DNA of 64,000 bases from Pirellulales bacterium. Lineage in GTDB: Bacteria; Planctomycetota; Planctomycetia; Pirellulales; JADZDJ01. Positions 52,701-61,589 of the stretch are shown piece by piece. The first letter of the stretch is position 1, and the number at the start of each line of letters is the position of its first letter. The stretch lies in NCBI GenBank assembly GCA_035656635.1, contig DASRSD010000145.1, positions 62,001-126,000 on the forward strand, written 5' to 3'. The notes under the pieces are model-generated. The model was not told the origin of the DNA and did not search any database. It saw nothing but the letters and a program-made list of their open reading frames with translations. A program made the position numbers and the translations under genes.

Positions 52701-53020
52701 TCCCATGCGGGAAATTTTTCGAGATTGTAGCTGGCGACTTGCGTCGCCGAATTCGCCGACTGGGAAATGAACACTGCCAAATCGTCGCAAAAATCGTCGA
52801 CATCGCCGGCGCGAGGCAATACCACCACGAGTGCAGCAGGAGCATGTTGCGCCAGGTTCGCCGCCACCAGCGCGCAGCTCGATCCCCAGACTCCGCCCAG
52901 CGCCGCACCGTGTCCTGCCTGCAGGCTGGCGACTACTTGGGCGTAGCCTTCTTGCGCATCCAATCGCTCGGCCAGGTTGGTCAACCGTGCCGAGCCGATA
53001 TCGGCTACGGGCGCGGCCAT
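49733..53020 (-). CDS. mfd: Transcription-repair coupling factor
   Basis: A 1095-residue DNA translocase that removes RNA polymerase stalled at lesions and recruits UvrA. The N-terminal UvrB-like part is followed by the RNA-polymerase-interacting domain ('LREGDYVVHLSHGIGRYRGM' near 435-454). The RecG-like motor follows: Walker A 'GDVGYGKTELAIRAAFKA', DEEQ box 'LLVIDEEQRFGVEVKE', motif III 'TMTATPIPRTLHMSLLG', and 'LRGRVGRYKHRAYCYLL' near the C-terminal half. Length is close to the E. coli enzyme (1148). It is divergent from the giant PEP-CTERM gene, with 175 bases between the starts, and leads a minus-strand run with the prolyl isomerase. Confidence 0.97.
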   Translation of the reverse strand: MAAPVADIGSARLTNLAERLDAQEGYAQVVASLQAGHGAALGGVWGSSCALVAANLAQHAPAALVVVLPRAGDVDDFCDDLAVFISQSANSATQVASYNLEKFPAWESAPGERNIQDEAHGDRLRVLKLLSSQSAPQGELKSPRLIVTSIQALLQPVSSKAVLNAQTKRLRVGEEISPDALLRWLAENGFLNTTAVELPGEFSPRGGIVDVFAPDWFHPVRIEFFGDTVESLRQFEVSTQRSLESLNSVDITMLPNESAAASDHFASYLPPRSWFLLVEPHEMQEEGRHYRQRLDRPQEVHDLDDALAAMYRFPSVTAAAVASGSMEAECQLRIESVERFSGDIAKVRDELDTVGTGYDVHLICPTQAEADRLREIFGNTKLAAADRLHFPLGRLQMGFRLVSERVVLVSSGELFHRQDLNRPARRRLGRVIDSFLELREGDYVVHLSHGIGRYRGMKLLEKNGTVEEHLEVEFHGGTRIFVPASNIDLVQKYIGGNKARPSLAHIGGRMWVRQKEAAQRAVIDLAADMLQVQAMRSLRPGIEFPSDSEWQREFDAAFPYRETPDQLSAIGAIKHDMRQPRPMDRLLCGDVGYGKTELAIRAAFKAIDAGFQVAVLVPTTILAEQHRRTFTARMAEFPFRIDVLSRFATEKQQRETIAGLIDGSVDLVIGTHRLAQGDVNFQNLGLLVIDEEQRFGVEVKERLKALRTTVDVLTMTATPIPRTLHMSLLGLRDISNLETPPEDRLAVETRVTRFDEELIRHGLMREINRNGQAFFVHNRVNNIDLLAARLQRIVPEVRIRIGHGQMPEHQLESVMLDFVNHKFDILLATTIVESGLDIPNANTIFIDEADRYGLADLHQLRGRVGRYKHRAYCYLLLDPNKYLSTNSAKRLRAIEEFSDMGAGFAIAMRDLEIRGAGNILGTQQSGHIATIGYELYCELLEQAVRKLKKLPPRQTIEVHVDLPGEAFIPRSYVPDMRMKIDLYRRLTRVTAQDELNDLGAEMLDRFGPLPPSAAGMVRFAQLRIAAAQWHIASIGREEGYLVFQYANRLKIEELNRLNNNRLRIVDDRSAYLPLKGHKIDADSLLALAESVLQLK

Positions 53021-53104
53021 GTGTAGGAGAATTGTAAGCCGCCGCCGTTTCGGTGGAAGGGCGATTTCCGGCGGTGTTTCTCGATATCCAAGCAGTGTCT
53101 GCCT

Positions 53105-53135
53105 GCAATTGCAATCTGCTCGATTGCAATTGCAC
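53105..53135. promoter_or_regulatory. Paired TGCAATTGCA palindromes in the divergent promoter
   Basis: TGCAATTGCA, a perfect 10-base palindrome, occurs at 53105-53114 and again at 53126-53135. The copies are exactly 21 bases apart, two turns of the helix, so two dimers would bind the same face. The second copy overlaps the proposed -35 of the promoter for the giant exported protein. Position between mfd and that gene supports an operator; the regulator is unknown. Confidence 0.5.
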
Positions 53136-53154
53136 TACCCGTGCGATCATAATA
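53125..53154 (+). promoter_or_regulatory. Candidate promoter of the giant PEP-CTERM protein
   Basis: TTGCAA (53125-53130) and CATAAT (53149-53154) are separated by 18 bases. The -10 matches 5 of 6 consensus bases and the -35 matches 4 of 6. The start codon is about 40 bases downstream. The -35 lies within one of two palindromes that could block it. Confidence 0.4.
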
Positions 53155-53195
53155 ATCCTGGATTCGGGGGAATCCACGGACAGCGGGAGGTCGAG

Positions 53196-56100
53196 TTGTA
53201 TCCGGCCAAGCATCTATTTGCCGCACGCCCGGCGTTTTGCTGGAGCGTGGTCGTTAGCGGCATTTTGTTGAGTGCTATTGGCTGGCCGGCGGCCCAGGCG
53301 GCAACCGTCAACGTGGCAGCCGGCAATTCCAGCGCCCTAAATACGGCCATGACCAACGCCAAGCCGGGCGACACCCTCGTGTTGCTGGGCGGCACGTACA
53401 ACACAGGCATCACAACGCACACCGATGGCACTTCCGCCGCGCCGATTACCGTGATCGGCACCAATGGCGCCAAGTTGAACAGCTCGGTCACAACCACCGG
53501 CAGCGGAATTTCCTGCAGCAACGACTACTGGGTATTTCAGAACATTGCCATCAATGGTTTTCAAAAATCGGTGCGGATCGACAACGGCTCGCACGGAATT
53601 CTAAACGGCCTGGTCTGCACCAACTCCGGCAATGAATCGATCAAGCTGAAAAATTCGTCTCAGTATTGGCTGGTCGAAAACTGCTCGGCTTCCAACGCCG
53701 GCATGGAAGGCTATTACTGCGGCGACGCCGACCAGAATTGGGAAGGGGGCGTGCCCGATCAAACCGGCTTCGTCACGTTCTACCACGACACCGCTTTCCA
53801 AACCTTCAACGACGGCTTCGATTCCAAGGAAGGAACGCACGATATTCGGATTGTCGATTGCTCGGTCGATTGGAATAACACCGTGCCCGGCGGCAACGAC
53901 GAGGGAGACAGCGGCGTGTACGATCGCGCCAATGGAATTCAGGTGGTGAACTTGAACGCCAAAAACAATGGGTCGGTGGGAAACGGCGTTCGCGCCAACA
54001 AATTGACCGCCGTGAACAGCGTGACGTATGGCAGCGGGGCCCAGATTTATGGGCTGGTGCTGAACAACATGCAGGGCACGCTGTTGTCGACCAATCAATC
54101 CGACACCGCCTTATACACGAATTACTCGATGACCAATGTGGCCGGTGGAATTGGCAGCTCCGGCCACACGCAACCCAGCCCCGCCACGTTTTCGCTGACC
54201 GGCTGGAGCGACCCCACCGGTAGTTTCCCGACCATCAACATGGTTTGGGACGACAGCCAATCGGCAGTGGGCAATGGCGCGACGTGGGATTACAACCAGC
54301 AAAATTTCAACGATCCGGGGGTGAACGGAAATATTCCGGTCATTTTTTTCCAAGGGGTGAATGTCGTTTTCAACGACAGCAACAACGGCCACTACAACGT
54401 AACCATTGGCGCCAATGTTAGCCCCAGCGAGATTACCGTGAGCAACAGCGCGGGCAATTATTTGTTCAGCGGCAGCGGCTCGATCACGGGCGCCGCCACA
54501 CTAACCAAAAGCGGCGCCGGCGTGCTGACCATTTCCAACACCAATTCGTATACCGGCGCTACGCTGGTCAACGGTGGCACGCTGGCAGTGAACGGCAGCA
54601 TTTCGTTCAGCCCCATCACCGTAAACTCCACCGGCGCGTTGCAAGGCGTCGGCAGCTTGGGTAGCACGATAATGGTCGCTTCCGGAGGAACATTGCAGCC
54701 CGGAAACTTTTTCGGCGCGACGGCCACTCCCGGAACGCTAACGGTTACGTCCGCGGTGACGTTCAACAGCGGATCGAGTTTAAACATCGTCTTGCAAGGC
54801 GCCCTCAGCACCAAATACTCCCAACTGCATGCGCAAGGATCGTTGACTCTGGGGGGGACGCTGAACGTTTCGTTGAGCGGCTTCACCCCCTTTGCAGGCA
54901 ACTCCTTCGATATTCTGAATTGGGGTTCGCTGACGGGCGTTTTCAGTACGGTGAATTTGCCCACCATGAACGGCCGCATCGCCTGGAATAGCTCGCAGCT
55001 GTACACCAATGGCACGCTCTCCATTACCGCCACTTATTGGGCTGGAGATTTTGATCGCAATGGCCATGTCGACGCCGCTGACATTCCCGCCATGTTGTCG
55101 GCGTTGGTGAATTTAAGCGGCTATGAATCTGCTAAGGGGTTGACCAGCGCACAGTTGACGCTCATCGGCGATTGCAACGGCGATGGCAAAGTGACCAATG
55201 CTGACGTGCAGGCGCTGTTGAATAATCTCAAATCGGGCGGCGGATCGACTGACGCGGTGCCCGAACCCAGCACCGGATTTCTGGCGCTGCTAGGCGCGGC
55301 GGCAATTCTTCCCTGTCGCTTTTGGCGGCGGTTCAGCGCACTTGTGTTTGGTCTGTATGTGGCGATTTGCTGGGGACCGTTCCAAGCCCGCGCCGCTACT
55401 CCGGTAGTGGTTCAGAACGAAGCTGGCTTCGAAGGCCTGGAAGAACCCAAGGTTATTTACTTTCCCGACACCAACACCTTTGAAAACGATCCCACGAATT
55501 TTCAAAACCACGTGGACGAAGGGGGCGGACTTTTCCGCGATACGTTGCGTAACTACTATTCCACGCTCGGCTGGTGGGATGGCGATGGCGCCGATACCTC
55601 AAACACCGACCGCCAGCGTTCCGAACCCAAAGGCATTGTTGGCCTCGGCCACCAGCAGGTCGAACAGACATTTGAATACTCGTTCGACTTCCGGACCGAT
55701 CCAACCTTCCAGGCCACCAGTAACTTTGACCATATCTTCCAGCTCAAGGCCACCAACGGTGACGATGGCTCGCCGCTGGCCACGATCTCACTTTACAAAA
55801 GCGGGTCCGGCATCCAAGGCAGAGTTGACGCGTTCTCCGACGGCAGCAGCGGCAGCACCTCCGAAACCGTTCCGGTTACTTTCTCCTATACCGCCGGCCA
55901 GTGGATCCACTTTGTCATCCGCATCACGCCTTGTGCCGCCGGGGAAAGCACGGGCCAAATTCAGCTATCCGTCAACGGCGGCGCTTTCACTGGCATTGCC
56001 AACGCCCCTGTCGACCTGACTGGCTCGACCGATTTCCGCCCCAAATTCGGCTTCTACCGTGGCATCTCCACCACCAACGGCGTTCCCGCAGGCATTTCGT

Positions 56101-58028
56101 GGGTGGAACACCGTACCATTACCGGCTACATCGGCACCAGCAATGTGCTCACTTGGAATGGAACAGCGACGACGAGCACTTGGGATAACAATACGACGCA
56201 AAGTTTTTTGAACGGCACGAGCGCTGCGTCGTTTAATATCGACGATCAAATCAACTTCACCGATGCAGCGGCCAATGCCGCAGTGAACATTTCCGGCAAT
56301 GTGTGGCCCAACTACATTCGCGTTAATTCGTCAAAGAATTATGTGCTGTCGGGCACAGGCTCGATTGTCGGAGGCACGCTGCGGAAGGATGGCTCTGGAA
56401 TGTTAACGCTGGCGACGACAAATTCTTATCCCGGTTTGACTGACATACGGGCCGGAACACTGCTTGTCACCGGTTCGGTTGGCAACAATTCGCTGGTGTC
56501 GATTACTGGCGGAACGTTGAAGGCGGGTTCCAGTGCAGCGCTGGGGACGAACTCCACGATTGGAACGCAGATCGACGGAGGCACTCTCGACATCAACGGA
56601 TTCAATCTGACTACGGAGCCGATTTCGGTCGATGGCACGGGTGCAGGGGGCGTGGGGGCAATTATCAACAGCGGCGCCCAGCAAACCAGCGCCTTGACCA
56701 ACGTGACGCTGACGGCCGATGCAACCTTCGGCGGCTCCGGCCGCTGGGATATTCGCGGAACCGGCGCCACGCTGAGCACCGGCGGGACCAGCGCAAATTT
56801 GACAAAAACGGGCACGAACCAGGTGTCGCTGGTCGGCACAAATGTGGATTCGGCGCTGGCCAACATCAACATCAATCAGGGTGAGCTCTGCTTTCAAACC
56901 AGCACCACTTCGATGGGCGACCCAACCAAATCGGTCACTGTGGCCTCGGGTGCGGCACTTGGATTTTTTAACACCACTGCCGTGATGAACAAGCTGTGTA
57001 CACTCAACGGCGGCACCATCTGGGGCGAAAGCGGCACCGGCACGCAAAACACTTTTTCCGGCGCAATCACGCTGGGCAGCGCGGGAGGCGTGTTCGATGC
57101 CGGCAGTGCGCTAACCGGCGGCACGCCCAATGCCAACGCAGTTTTGACCATTAGCGGCGCGATTGGCGGGATCGGCGCGCTGACCAAAAACGGCCCCGGC
57201 ACGCTCACGATTTCGAACATCAACAACACTTGGTCAGGTGGAACGACGATCAACGCCGGCACACTGGTGTTAACTGGAAAAATTCCTGGCGCAGCGACAA
57301 TCAATTCCGGTGCTACGCTACAAGGCTCAGGAAGCGTTGGTGGCTTACTGAGCGTCGCCAACGGTGGAGATCTCGCGCCGGGCAATAGCGTCGGCACGTT
57401 GTCGGTCGGCTCACTCAGCCTAGGAAATGGCGCAACTACGTCGATGGAACTGAGTGGCGCGACCGCCGTTCAATTCGATCAAATTCATGCCGCCGGCCTA
57501 GTAGCCTTGGGAGGCACGCTTTCAATCTCGCTCGTCAATGGCTATGTGCCGCTGTGGGGCAGTGCATTCGATATGCTGAATTGGGGCTCCGAGTCGGGCA
57601 CGTTTAGTACTCTGAATTTACCCAGTATGAATGGCCGCATTGCGTGGGATACCTCGCAGTTGTACACCAGTGGCACGCTGTCGGTAGCCGCCACGTACTT
57701 GGCCGGAGATTTTAATCGCGACGGCCACGTGGATTCCGCCGACATTCCAGCGATGCTCTCCGCCTTGGTAAATTTAAGCGGCTACGAATCGGCGACAGGC
57801 CTGACTGCTCCGCAATTGACGCTTGTGGGCGATATGAACAGCGACGGGAAAGTGAACAATGCCGATTTGCAAGCATTGCTCAACACACTGAAGTCCGGCG
57901 GTGGCTCGACAGCTTCTGTCCCCGAGCCCGAGGGGATGGTGTTACTCTCGCAGGGGGCAATAGCATTGCTGCTGGCGTTGCGAATCGGCAACCCAAATTC
58001 TCGAATCGAACTGCTACGAATTGCGTGA
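53196..58028 (+). CDS. Giant exported protein: two dockerin/PEP-CTERM proteins fused in frame
   Basis: A 1610-residue frame from a TTG that follows GGGAGG by five bases and opens a signal peptide (VVVSGILLSAIGWPAAQA, near 18-35). First half: a right-handed beta-helix like pectate lyases (about 36-300), autotransporter-type beta-strand repeats ('AATLTKSGAGVLTISNTNSY' near 435), a type I dockerin with two calcium loops (about 616-680), and a PEP-CTERM tail ('VPEPSTGFLALLGAAAI' near 688). Directly after it comes a second signal-like stretch ('ALVFGLYVAICWGPFQARA' near 715), a LamG/polysaccharide-lyase-like jelly roll (about 750-975), more beta-strand repeats, a second dockerin (about 1503-1567) and a second PEP tail ('VPEPEGMVLLSQGAIALLLA'). 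The halves share a near-identical dockerin-linked segment. Probable carbohydrate-binding or -cleaving surface protein; no active site was fixed. Confidence 0.8.
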   Translation: MYPAKHLFAARPAFCWSVVVSGILLSAIGWPAAQAATVNVAAGNSSALNTAMTNAKPGDTLVLLGGTYNTGITTHTDGTSAAPITVIGTNGAKLNSSVTTTGSGISCSNDYWVFQNIAINGFQKSVRIDNGSHGILNGLVCTNSGNESIKLKNSSQYWLVENCSASNAGMEGYYCGDADQNWEGGVPDQTGFVTFYHDTAFQTFNDGFDSKEGTHDIRIVDCSVDWNNTVPGGNDEGDSGVYDRANGIQVVNLNAKNNGSVGNGVRANKLTAVNSVTYGSGAQIYGLVLNNMQGTLLSTNQSDTALYTNYSMTNVAGGIGSSGHTQPSPATFSLTGWSDPTGSFPTINMVWDDSQSAVGNGATWDYNQQNFNDPGVNGNIPVIFFQGVNVVFNDSNNGHYNVTIGANVSPSEITVSNSAGNYLFSGSGSITGAATLTKSGAGVLTISNTNSYTGATLVNGGTLAVNGSISFSPITVNSTGALQGVGSLGSTIMVASGGTLQPGNFFGATATPGTLTVTSAVTFNSGSSLNIVLQGALSTKYSQLHAQGSLTLGGTLNVSLSGFTPFAGNSFDILNWGSLTGVFSTVNLPTMNGRIAWNSSQLYTNGTLSITATYWAGDFDRNGHVDAADIPAMLSALVNLSGYESAKGLTSAQLTLIGDCNGDGKVTNADVQALLNNLKSGGGSTDAVPEPSTGFLALLGAAAILPCRFWRRFSALVFGLYVAICWGPFQARAATPVVVQNEAGFEGLEEPKVIYFPDTNTFENDPTNFQNHVDEGGGLFRDTLRNYYSTLGWWDGDGADTSNTDRQRSEPKGIVGLGHQQVEQTFEYSFDFRTDPTFQATSNFDHIFQLKATNGDDGSPLATISLYKSGSGIQGRVDAFSDGSSGSTSETVPVTFSYTAGQWIHFVIRITPCAAGESTGQIQLSVNGGAFTGIANAPVDLTGSTDFRPKFGFYRGISTTNGVPAGISWVEHRTITGYIGTSNVLTWNGTATTSTWDNNTTQSFLNGTSAASFNIDDQINFTDAAANAAVNISGNVWPNYIRVNSSKNYVLSGTGSIVGGTLRKDGSGMLTLATTNSYPGLTDIRAGTLLVTGSVGNNSLVSITGGTLKAGSSAALGTNSTIGTQIDGGTLDINGFNLTTEPISVDGTGAGGVGAIINSGAQQTSALTNVTLTADATFGGSGRWDIRGTGATLSTGGTSANLTKTGTNQVSLVGTNVDSALANININQGELCFQTSTTSMGDPTKSVTVASGAALGFFNTTAVMNKLCTLNGGTIWGESGTGTQNTFSGAITLGSAGGVFDAGSALTGGTPNANAVLTISGAIGGIGALTKNGPGTLTISNINNTWSGGTTINAGTLVLTGKIPGAATINSGATLQGSGSVGGLLSVANGGDLAPGNSVGTLSVGSLSLGNGATTSMELSGATAVQFDQIHAAGLVALGGTLSISLVNGYVPLWGSAFDMLNWGSESGTFSTLNLPSMNGRIAWDTSQLYTSGTLSVAATYLAGDFNRDGHVDSADIPAMLSALVNLSGYESATGLTAPQLTLVGDMNSDGKVNNADLQALLNTLKSGGGSTASVPEPEGMVLLSQGAIALLLALRIGNPNSRIELLRIA

Positions 58029-58447
58029 ATTTAGGCCGTGTGAGCAAATGCACGGTGCACATCGCCATTTTCCAGGTTGATTTTTCATAAATTTACTGGC
58101 ATCGAGCAGTTTCACAGTTATACTGACGTGACGCCGGGTTTCGGGGGGGATTTTTTATTTCGATCCAGCACAGGACGGCCAAATCGCCCGAAATGGCGAG
58201 AAGCCTTTGCCTGTTGCCCTACTGTCGTCTGACAGCATTCTTGCAAGCCGCCCGTACAATCGGCAAACCTTAGCCGGTTTTTCTTCTGGGCAGGCAGTAC
58301 GCCGCCAATTTGCATAATTCGGGCAAACTCTCCCCGACATATGGGGAATTCTCGACTTAACGCCTTTGTCAGTTCGAACAGTGGGGAAGGAGCGCCGCAG
58401 TATTTGAAAAGTGGCGAAATTTTTCCCGGCAAGAAGGAGAGCTGTCG
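58029..58447. other. Non-coding gap
   Basis: About 420 bases with no supported gene. An AAGGAG at 58434-58439 precedes the next start codon by nine bases. No terminator was found after the giant gene. Confidence 0.5.
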
Positions 58448-59676
58448 ATGTGCAGCGTCGCAGGCAGAGCAATCGTTGGTGGTTTGGCACTTGCGCTGCT
58501 CATTGCAGGAATGGCGAGCGCACAAGTGCATACGCCGCCAGATACGTTACCGCCGCCGCCAACTCAACAGTTTTCAGCGGTTAGCTTAGCCAATGGATAC
58601 GATTACGGCGCAGCCGCGCCACAAGATCCTCGCCGCCAAACGACGGCTTTTCGATCTTCCGACGACGATGACGCTCCGGCCGTGACCGCGCTCAATGATT
58701 CAGATTCTTCTTCGCAGGGTACCGCAGCCAGTTGGTTCAATCGCTCAACGATCAAATTGAAATCGGTTGTTCAATCGATGACAAGATCGAGCAGCCCACA
58801 AACGCCGAACACGTCGCAAAATCCTCTGCCGCCGTCACAATACGGCCTCGGTTCGCCGCCGGGAGGCTATTCGATTCCCGGCAATCTAGCTCCGCCCATG
58901 GGCGCGCCTGCAACAAGTTGCGGTTCCCCGTGTGAACAGGCGATTCCTTATGTGCCATACTCGGCCGCTCAAGCACCATTTGCGGCGGCATTTTTCCCGT
59001 GTCCTTACTATCCACCCTGCTATAGCTATTCCGGGCAATTGTGTGCCACCTCGCCGTGCTTGTGCCCGCCGCCATGCAATCAACCCGCGTGTGGCCAGCC
59101 GCCGTGCAATCAAGCGATGGGCGGGCAGATGCTCCCCGGCCAGCCAGCAAATGGACAGCAACCGCCCACCGGCCAACCCACCAATGGCCCAACTTCCGGC
59201 GCGCCGGCAGCTTCCAATAGCGCAAACTTTAGCCAAGCAACCGCTAATACGATGCAACCCTATGGTGGCAGCGGTCCGTTGTCATTCGCCGATCACAACG
59301 GAGAACGGCAGGAAAACCAGTTGTGGGTTCCCTTCTATCGCTTTGCGGCGGCGGATAATTCCGGCGGGTTCGTCGGTGGGCCTGTGGATTATTTCTTCGG
59401 CAGCGACATGTTTTTCACAATGGCCGCCCGCTTGGATGGCCCATCCAATGGCAATATGCCGATCATGCGAGCTTTCTAGTAAATTTTTACGAAATTACCG
59501 TGGGGCTAAATTACAAGCCTAACGGCAGCTTGGCGATTCGGCCCGAAATTCGCTGGGATTGGTACGACGGCGAGCAAAATTAAAGCGTTACCAATCCGCC
59601 CGTTACCAGTCCGTATAACGCCGGCACAGCGAACAACCAATTCACTTTCGGCGTGGATTTAGTCTCTCCGTGGTAA
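58448..59676 (+). pseudogene. Outer-membrane beta-barrel-type protein with Pro/Cys-rich N terminus, broken near its 3' end
   Basis: The open frame from 58448 (AAGGAG site) gives 343 residues: a signal peptide ('AIVGGLALALLIAGMASAQ'), an acidic/Ser part, and a Pro/Gln/Cys-rich part ('CNQPACGQPPCNQ' near 210). A barrel-like end follows ('GGFVGGPVDYFFGSDMFFTM', 'AARLDGPSNGNMP') and stops at 59479. The continuation lies in the next frame: 'DHASFLVNFYEITVGLNYKP' and 'NGSLAIRPEIRWDWYDGEQN', as in planctomycete OmpL/BBP2-type porins. After an in-frame TAA near 59582 comes 'ANNQFTFGVDLVSPW' ending at 59676. One missing base in CCGAT at about 59459 plus one nonsense codon explain the break. A barrel of this size would be short, so the gene may also be a chimera. 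Confidence 0.6.
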
Positions 59677-59777
59677 GCCGCTTCTGGTCAGGGCCCCTCT
59701 CGCCGCGAATTGTGTATCACCTGGCTACAGATTACAAAGGAGTAATCTGTCCGCGCGCTTGCGTAGGTGATTTGCAC

Positions 59778-60917
59778 ATGAAATCCAGCTGGCCAAATCG
59801 TACCGATGCAAGTCGTGCGGCGAGCGTTCAAGCCAACTACAAACAACGCTCCAACGGCTCGATGATTTTTCGCGCGCTAATTCTTGCAGCGCTGGCGGGC
59901 GGGGCATTCTTTGTTAGTTATCGCCTCACGAAATTGCATTTTCAAAACTCCGCCGGTAAACCGCCGCAGGGAATGGTGTGGATTCCAGGCGGCCAGTTCA
60001 CAATGGGTACGGATTCCGTCTTGGGGTGGTCCGAAGAAAAGCCGCCGCATCCGGTGCGTGTCGACGGTTTTTGGATGGATGCCACGGATGTAATGAATGC
60101 TGATTTCGCCAAGTTTGTGGAGGAAACCGGTTACAAAACCACGGCGGAGCGCGCACCCACGGCAGACGAAATCCTGCGCCAAATGCCGCCGGGCACCCCG
60201 GCGCCCGATCCCAGAGACTTAGTGCCCGGTTCGCTGGTTTTTGTTCAAACGCCGGGACCGGTACCGCTGAATAACGTAGCAAATTGGTGGAAGTGGGTTC
60301 CCGGCGCCGATTGGCGTCATCCTGAAGGACCCAATAGTAACATCGTCGGCCGCGAAAATCATCCGGTGGTTCACGTTTCCTGGGATGACGCCGTGGCCTA
60401 TGCCAAGTGGAGCGGGAAGCGTTTACCGACCGAAGCGGAATGGGAATTTGCAGCCCGCGGCGGACTGGAAAACAAAGAATATGTGTGGGGTGATGCGACC
60501 CCTGAAGTAAAGCATCCGCTGGCCAATACCTGGCAAGGGGAGTTTCCGTACCACAACACGAAAGACGACGGATACGAGCGCACCTCGCCGGTGAAATCTT
60601 TCCCGCCCAACAGTTATGGGCTGTACGACATGGCCGGAAATGTGTGGCAATGGTGCGCCGACTGGTACGATGTGGCCTTCTATCCGCGCTGCCAGCGGGA
60701 AGGCCTGATCGTTAACCCCGCAGGTCCGCAAACCGGTTTCAATCCGGCCGCATTTTCAACGATGCAGCGCGTGCAGCGCGGCGGTTCGTTCTTGTGCAGC
60801 GACGATTACTGCTTGCGTTACCGCCCCAGCGCGCGGCAGGGAAGCACGCCCGACACCAGCATGTCGCATGTTGGCTTTCGCTGCGTAATGTCGTCCAATG
60901 CCGGGCAGCAGAATTAG
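59778..60917 (+). CDS. Formylglycine-generating-enzyme-like protein (SUMF1 family), membrane-anchored
   Basis: A 379-residue protein from the ATG at 59778, seven bases after AGGTGA; an upstream in-frame start lacks support. An N-terminal hydrophobic segment ('IFRALILAALAGGAFFVSYR' near 28-47) anchors or exports it. The FGE-sulfatase domain covers about 60-375: 'PPQGMVWIPGGQFTMGTDSV', 'HPVVHVSWDDAVAYAKWSGK', 'RLPTEAEWEFAARGG' and 'YGLYDMAGNVWQWCADWYD'. Both catalytic cysteines of true formylglycine-generating enzymes are present as Cys340 and Cys345 in 'GGSFLCSDDYCLRYRPSARQ', so sulfatase activation is likely rather than one of the many non-catalytic SUMF1 relatives. No sulfatase gene is in the window. 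Confidence 0.88.
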   Translation: MKSSWPNRTDASRAASVQANYKQRSNGSMIFRALILAALAGGAFFVSYRLTKLHFQNSAGKPPQGMVWIPGGQFTMGTDSVLGWSEEKPPHPVRVDGFWMDATDVMNADFAKFVEETGYKTTAERAPTADEILRQMPPGTPAPDPRDLVPGSLVFVQTPGPVPLNNVANWWKWVPGADWRHPEGPNSNIVGRENHPVVHVSWDDAVAYAKWSGKRLPTEAEWEFAARGGLENKEYVWGDATPEVKHPLANTWQGEFPYHNTKDDGYERTSPVKSFPPNSYGLYDMAGNVWQWCADWYDVAFYPRCQREGLIVNPAGPQTGFNPAAFSTMQRVQRGGSFLCSDDYCLRYRPSARQGSTPDTSMSHVGFRCVMSSNAGQQN

Positions 60918-61115
60918 TCTTTCCTGCCGCGGATGAAATCAATTGGCCCCGATCAGCCTTTGCCGGTTGTGCCGAGGTTTGACAAAGTATCGTTTATGAC
61001 GTAGGCATTCCATGGTTCGTTTTCCCAGGATTCGTCTTCTCTGGGTTCATTTTCTCTGGGCGACCCGCGCCTTTTGATTGGAATGCGGCGGAAACATCAG
61101 CGGCTCAGGCTTCCC

Positions 61116-61589
61116 ATGCTGCGAAACACCTTCTCGTTGCGCGGCCGGCAGGGATTCACGCTGATTGAAGTCATGATTGTCGTCGTCATCCTCGCGGTGC
61201 TGGCGGCGATTTTGATTCCTAATTTCTTTAACATCACCGACGACGCAAAGGCCAGCAGCTTGAAGCACAACTTGTACACGCTGCGCGCACAAATTGAAAT
61301 GTACAAGCTTTCGCACAATGGCGCGGTTCCCGCGCTGCAAAATGGCGCCCTGGCACAATTGATATCGGCAACCAACGCCAATGGGGACGTCGGCCTCTCA
61401 GGTCCAAACTATCCCTTCGGGCCATATCTTTCCGGCGGCGTTTTTCCGGTGAATCCCTACGACGGCAAAAACACGATCACGGCAATCGGTGCTTTTCCGC
61501 CCGCCGCATCCACGACCGATGGCGGCTGGTTTTATTGCCAAGCCGCCGGCGCAATCGCCGCCAACACAGACGGCCATTTAGCGGATTGA
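61116..61589 (+). CDS. Type II secretion/type IV pilus pseudopilin (PulG-like)
   Basis: A 157-residue protein. 'RQGFTLIEVMIVVVILAVLA' contains the prepilin peptidase site (G^FTLIE) and the start of the N-terminal helix; the mature protein begins with methylated Phe in this family. 'AKASSLKHNLYTLRAQIEMY' continues the helix, and the rest is a small globular part with 'NPYDGKNTITAIGAF', similar to major pseudopilins. The ATG at 61116 gives a leader of usual length; an ATG at 61083 would add 11 residues. It is isolated from any secretion operon here. Confidence 0.85.
   Translation: MLRNTFSLRGRQGFTLIEVMIVVVILAVLAAILIPNFFNITDDAKASSLKHNLYTLRAQIEMYKLSHNGAVPALQNGALAQLISATNANGDVGLSGPNYPFGPYLSGGVFPVNPYDGKNTITAIGAFPPAASTTDGGWFYCQAAGAIAANTDGHLAD

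Noticed and set aside
54458-55033. Antisense frames of 150-215 residues inside the beta-strand-repeat gene
   Set aside because: They follow from the repetitive codon use of the sense strand and show no family features.
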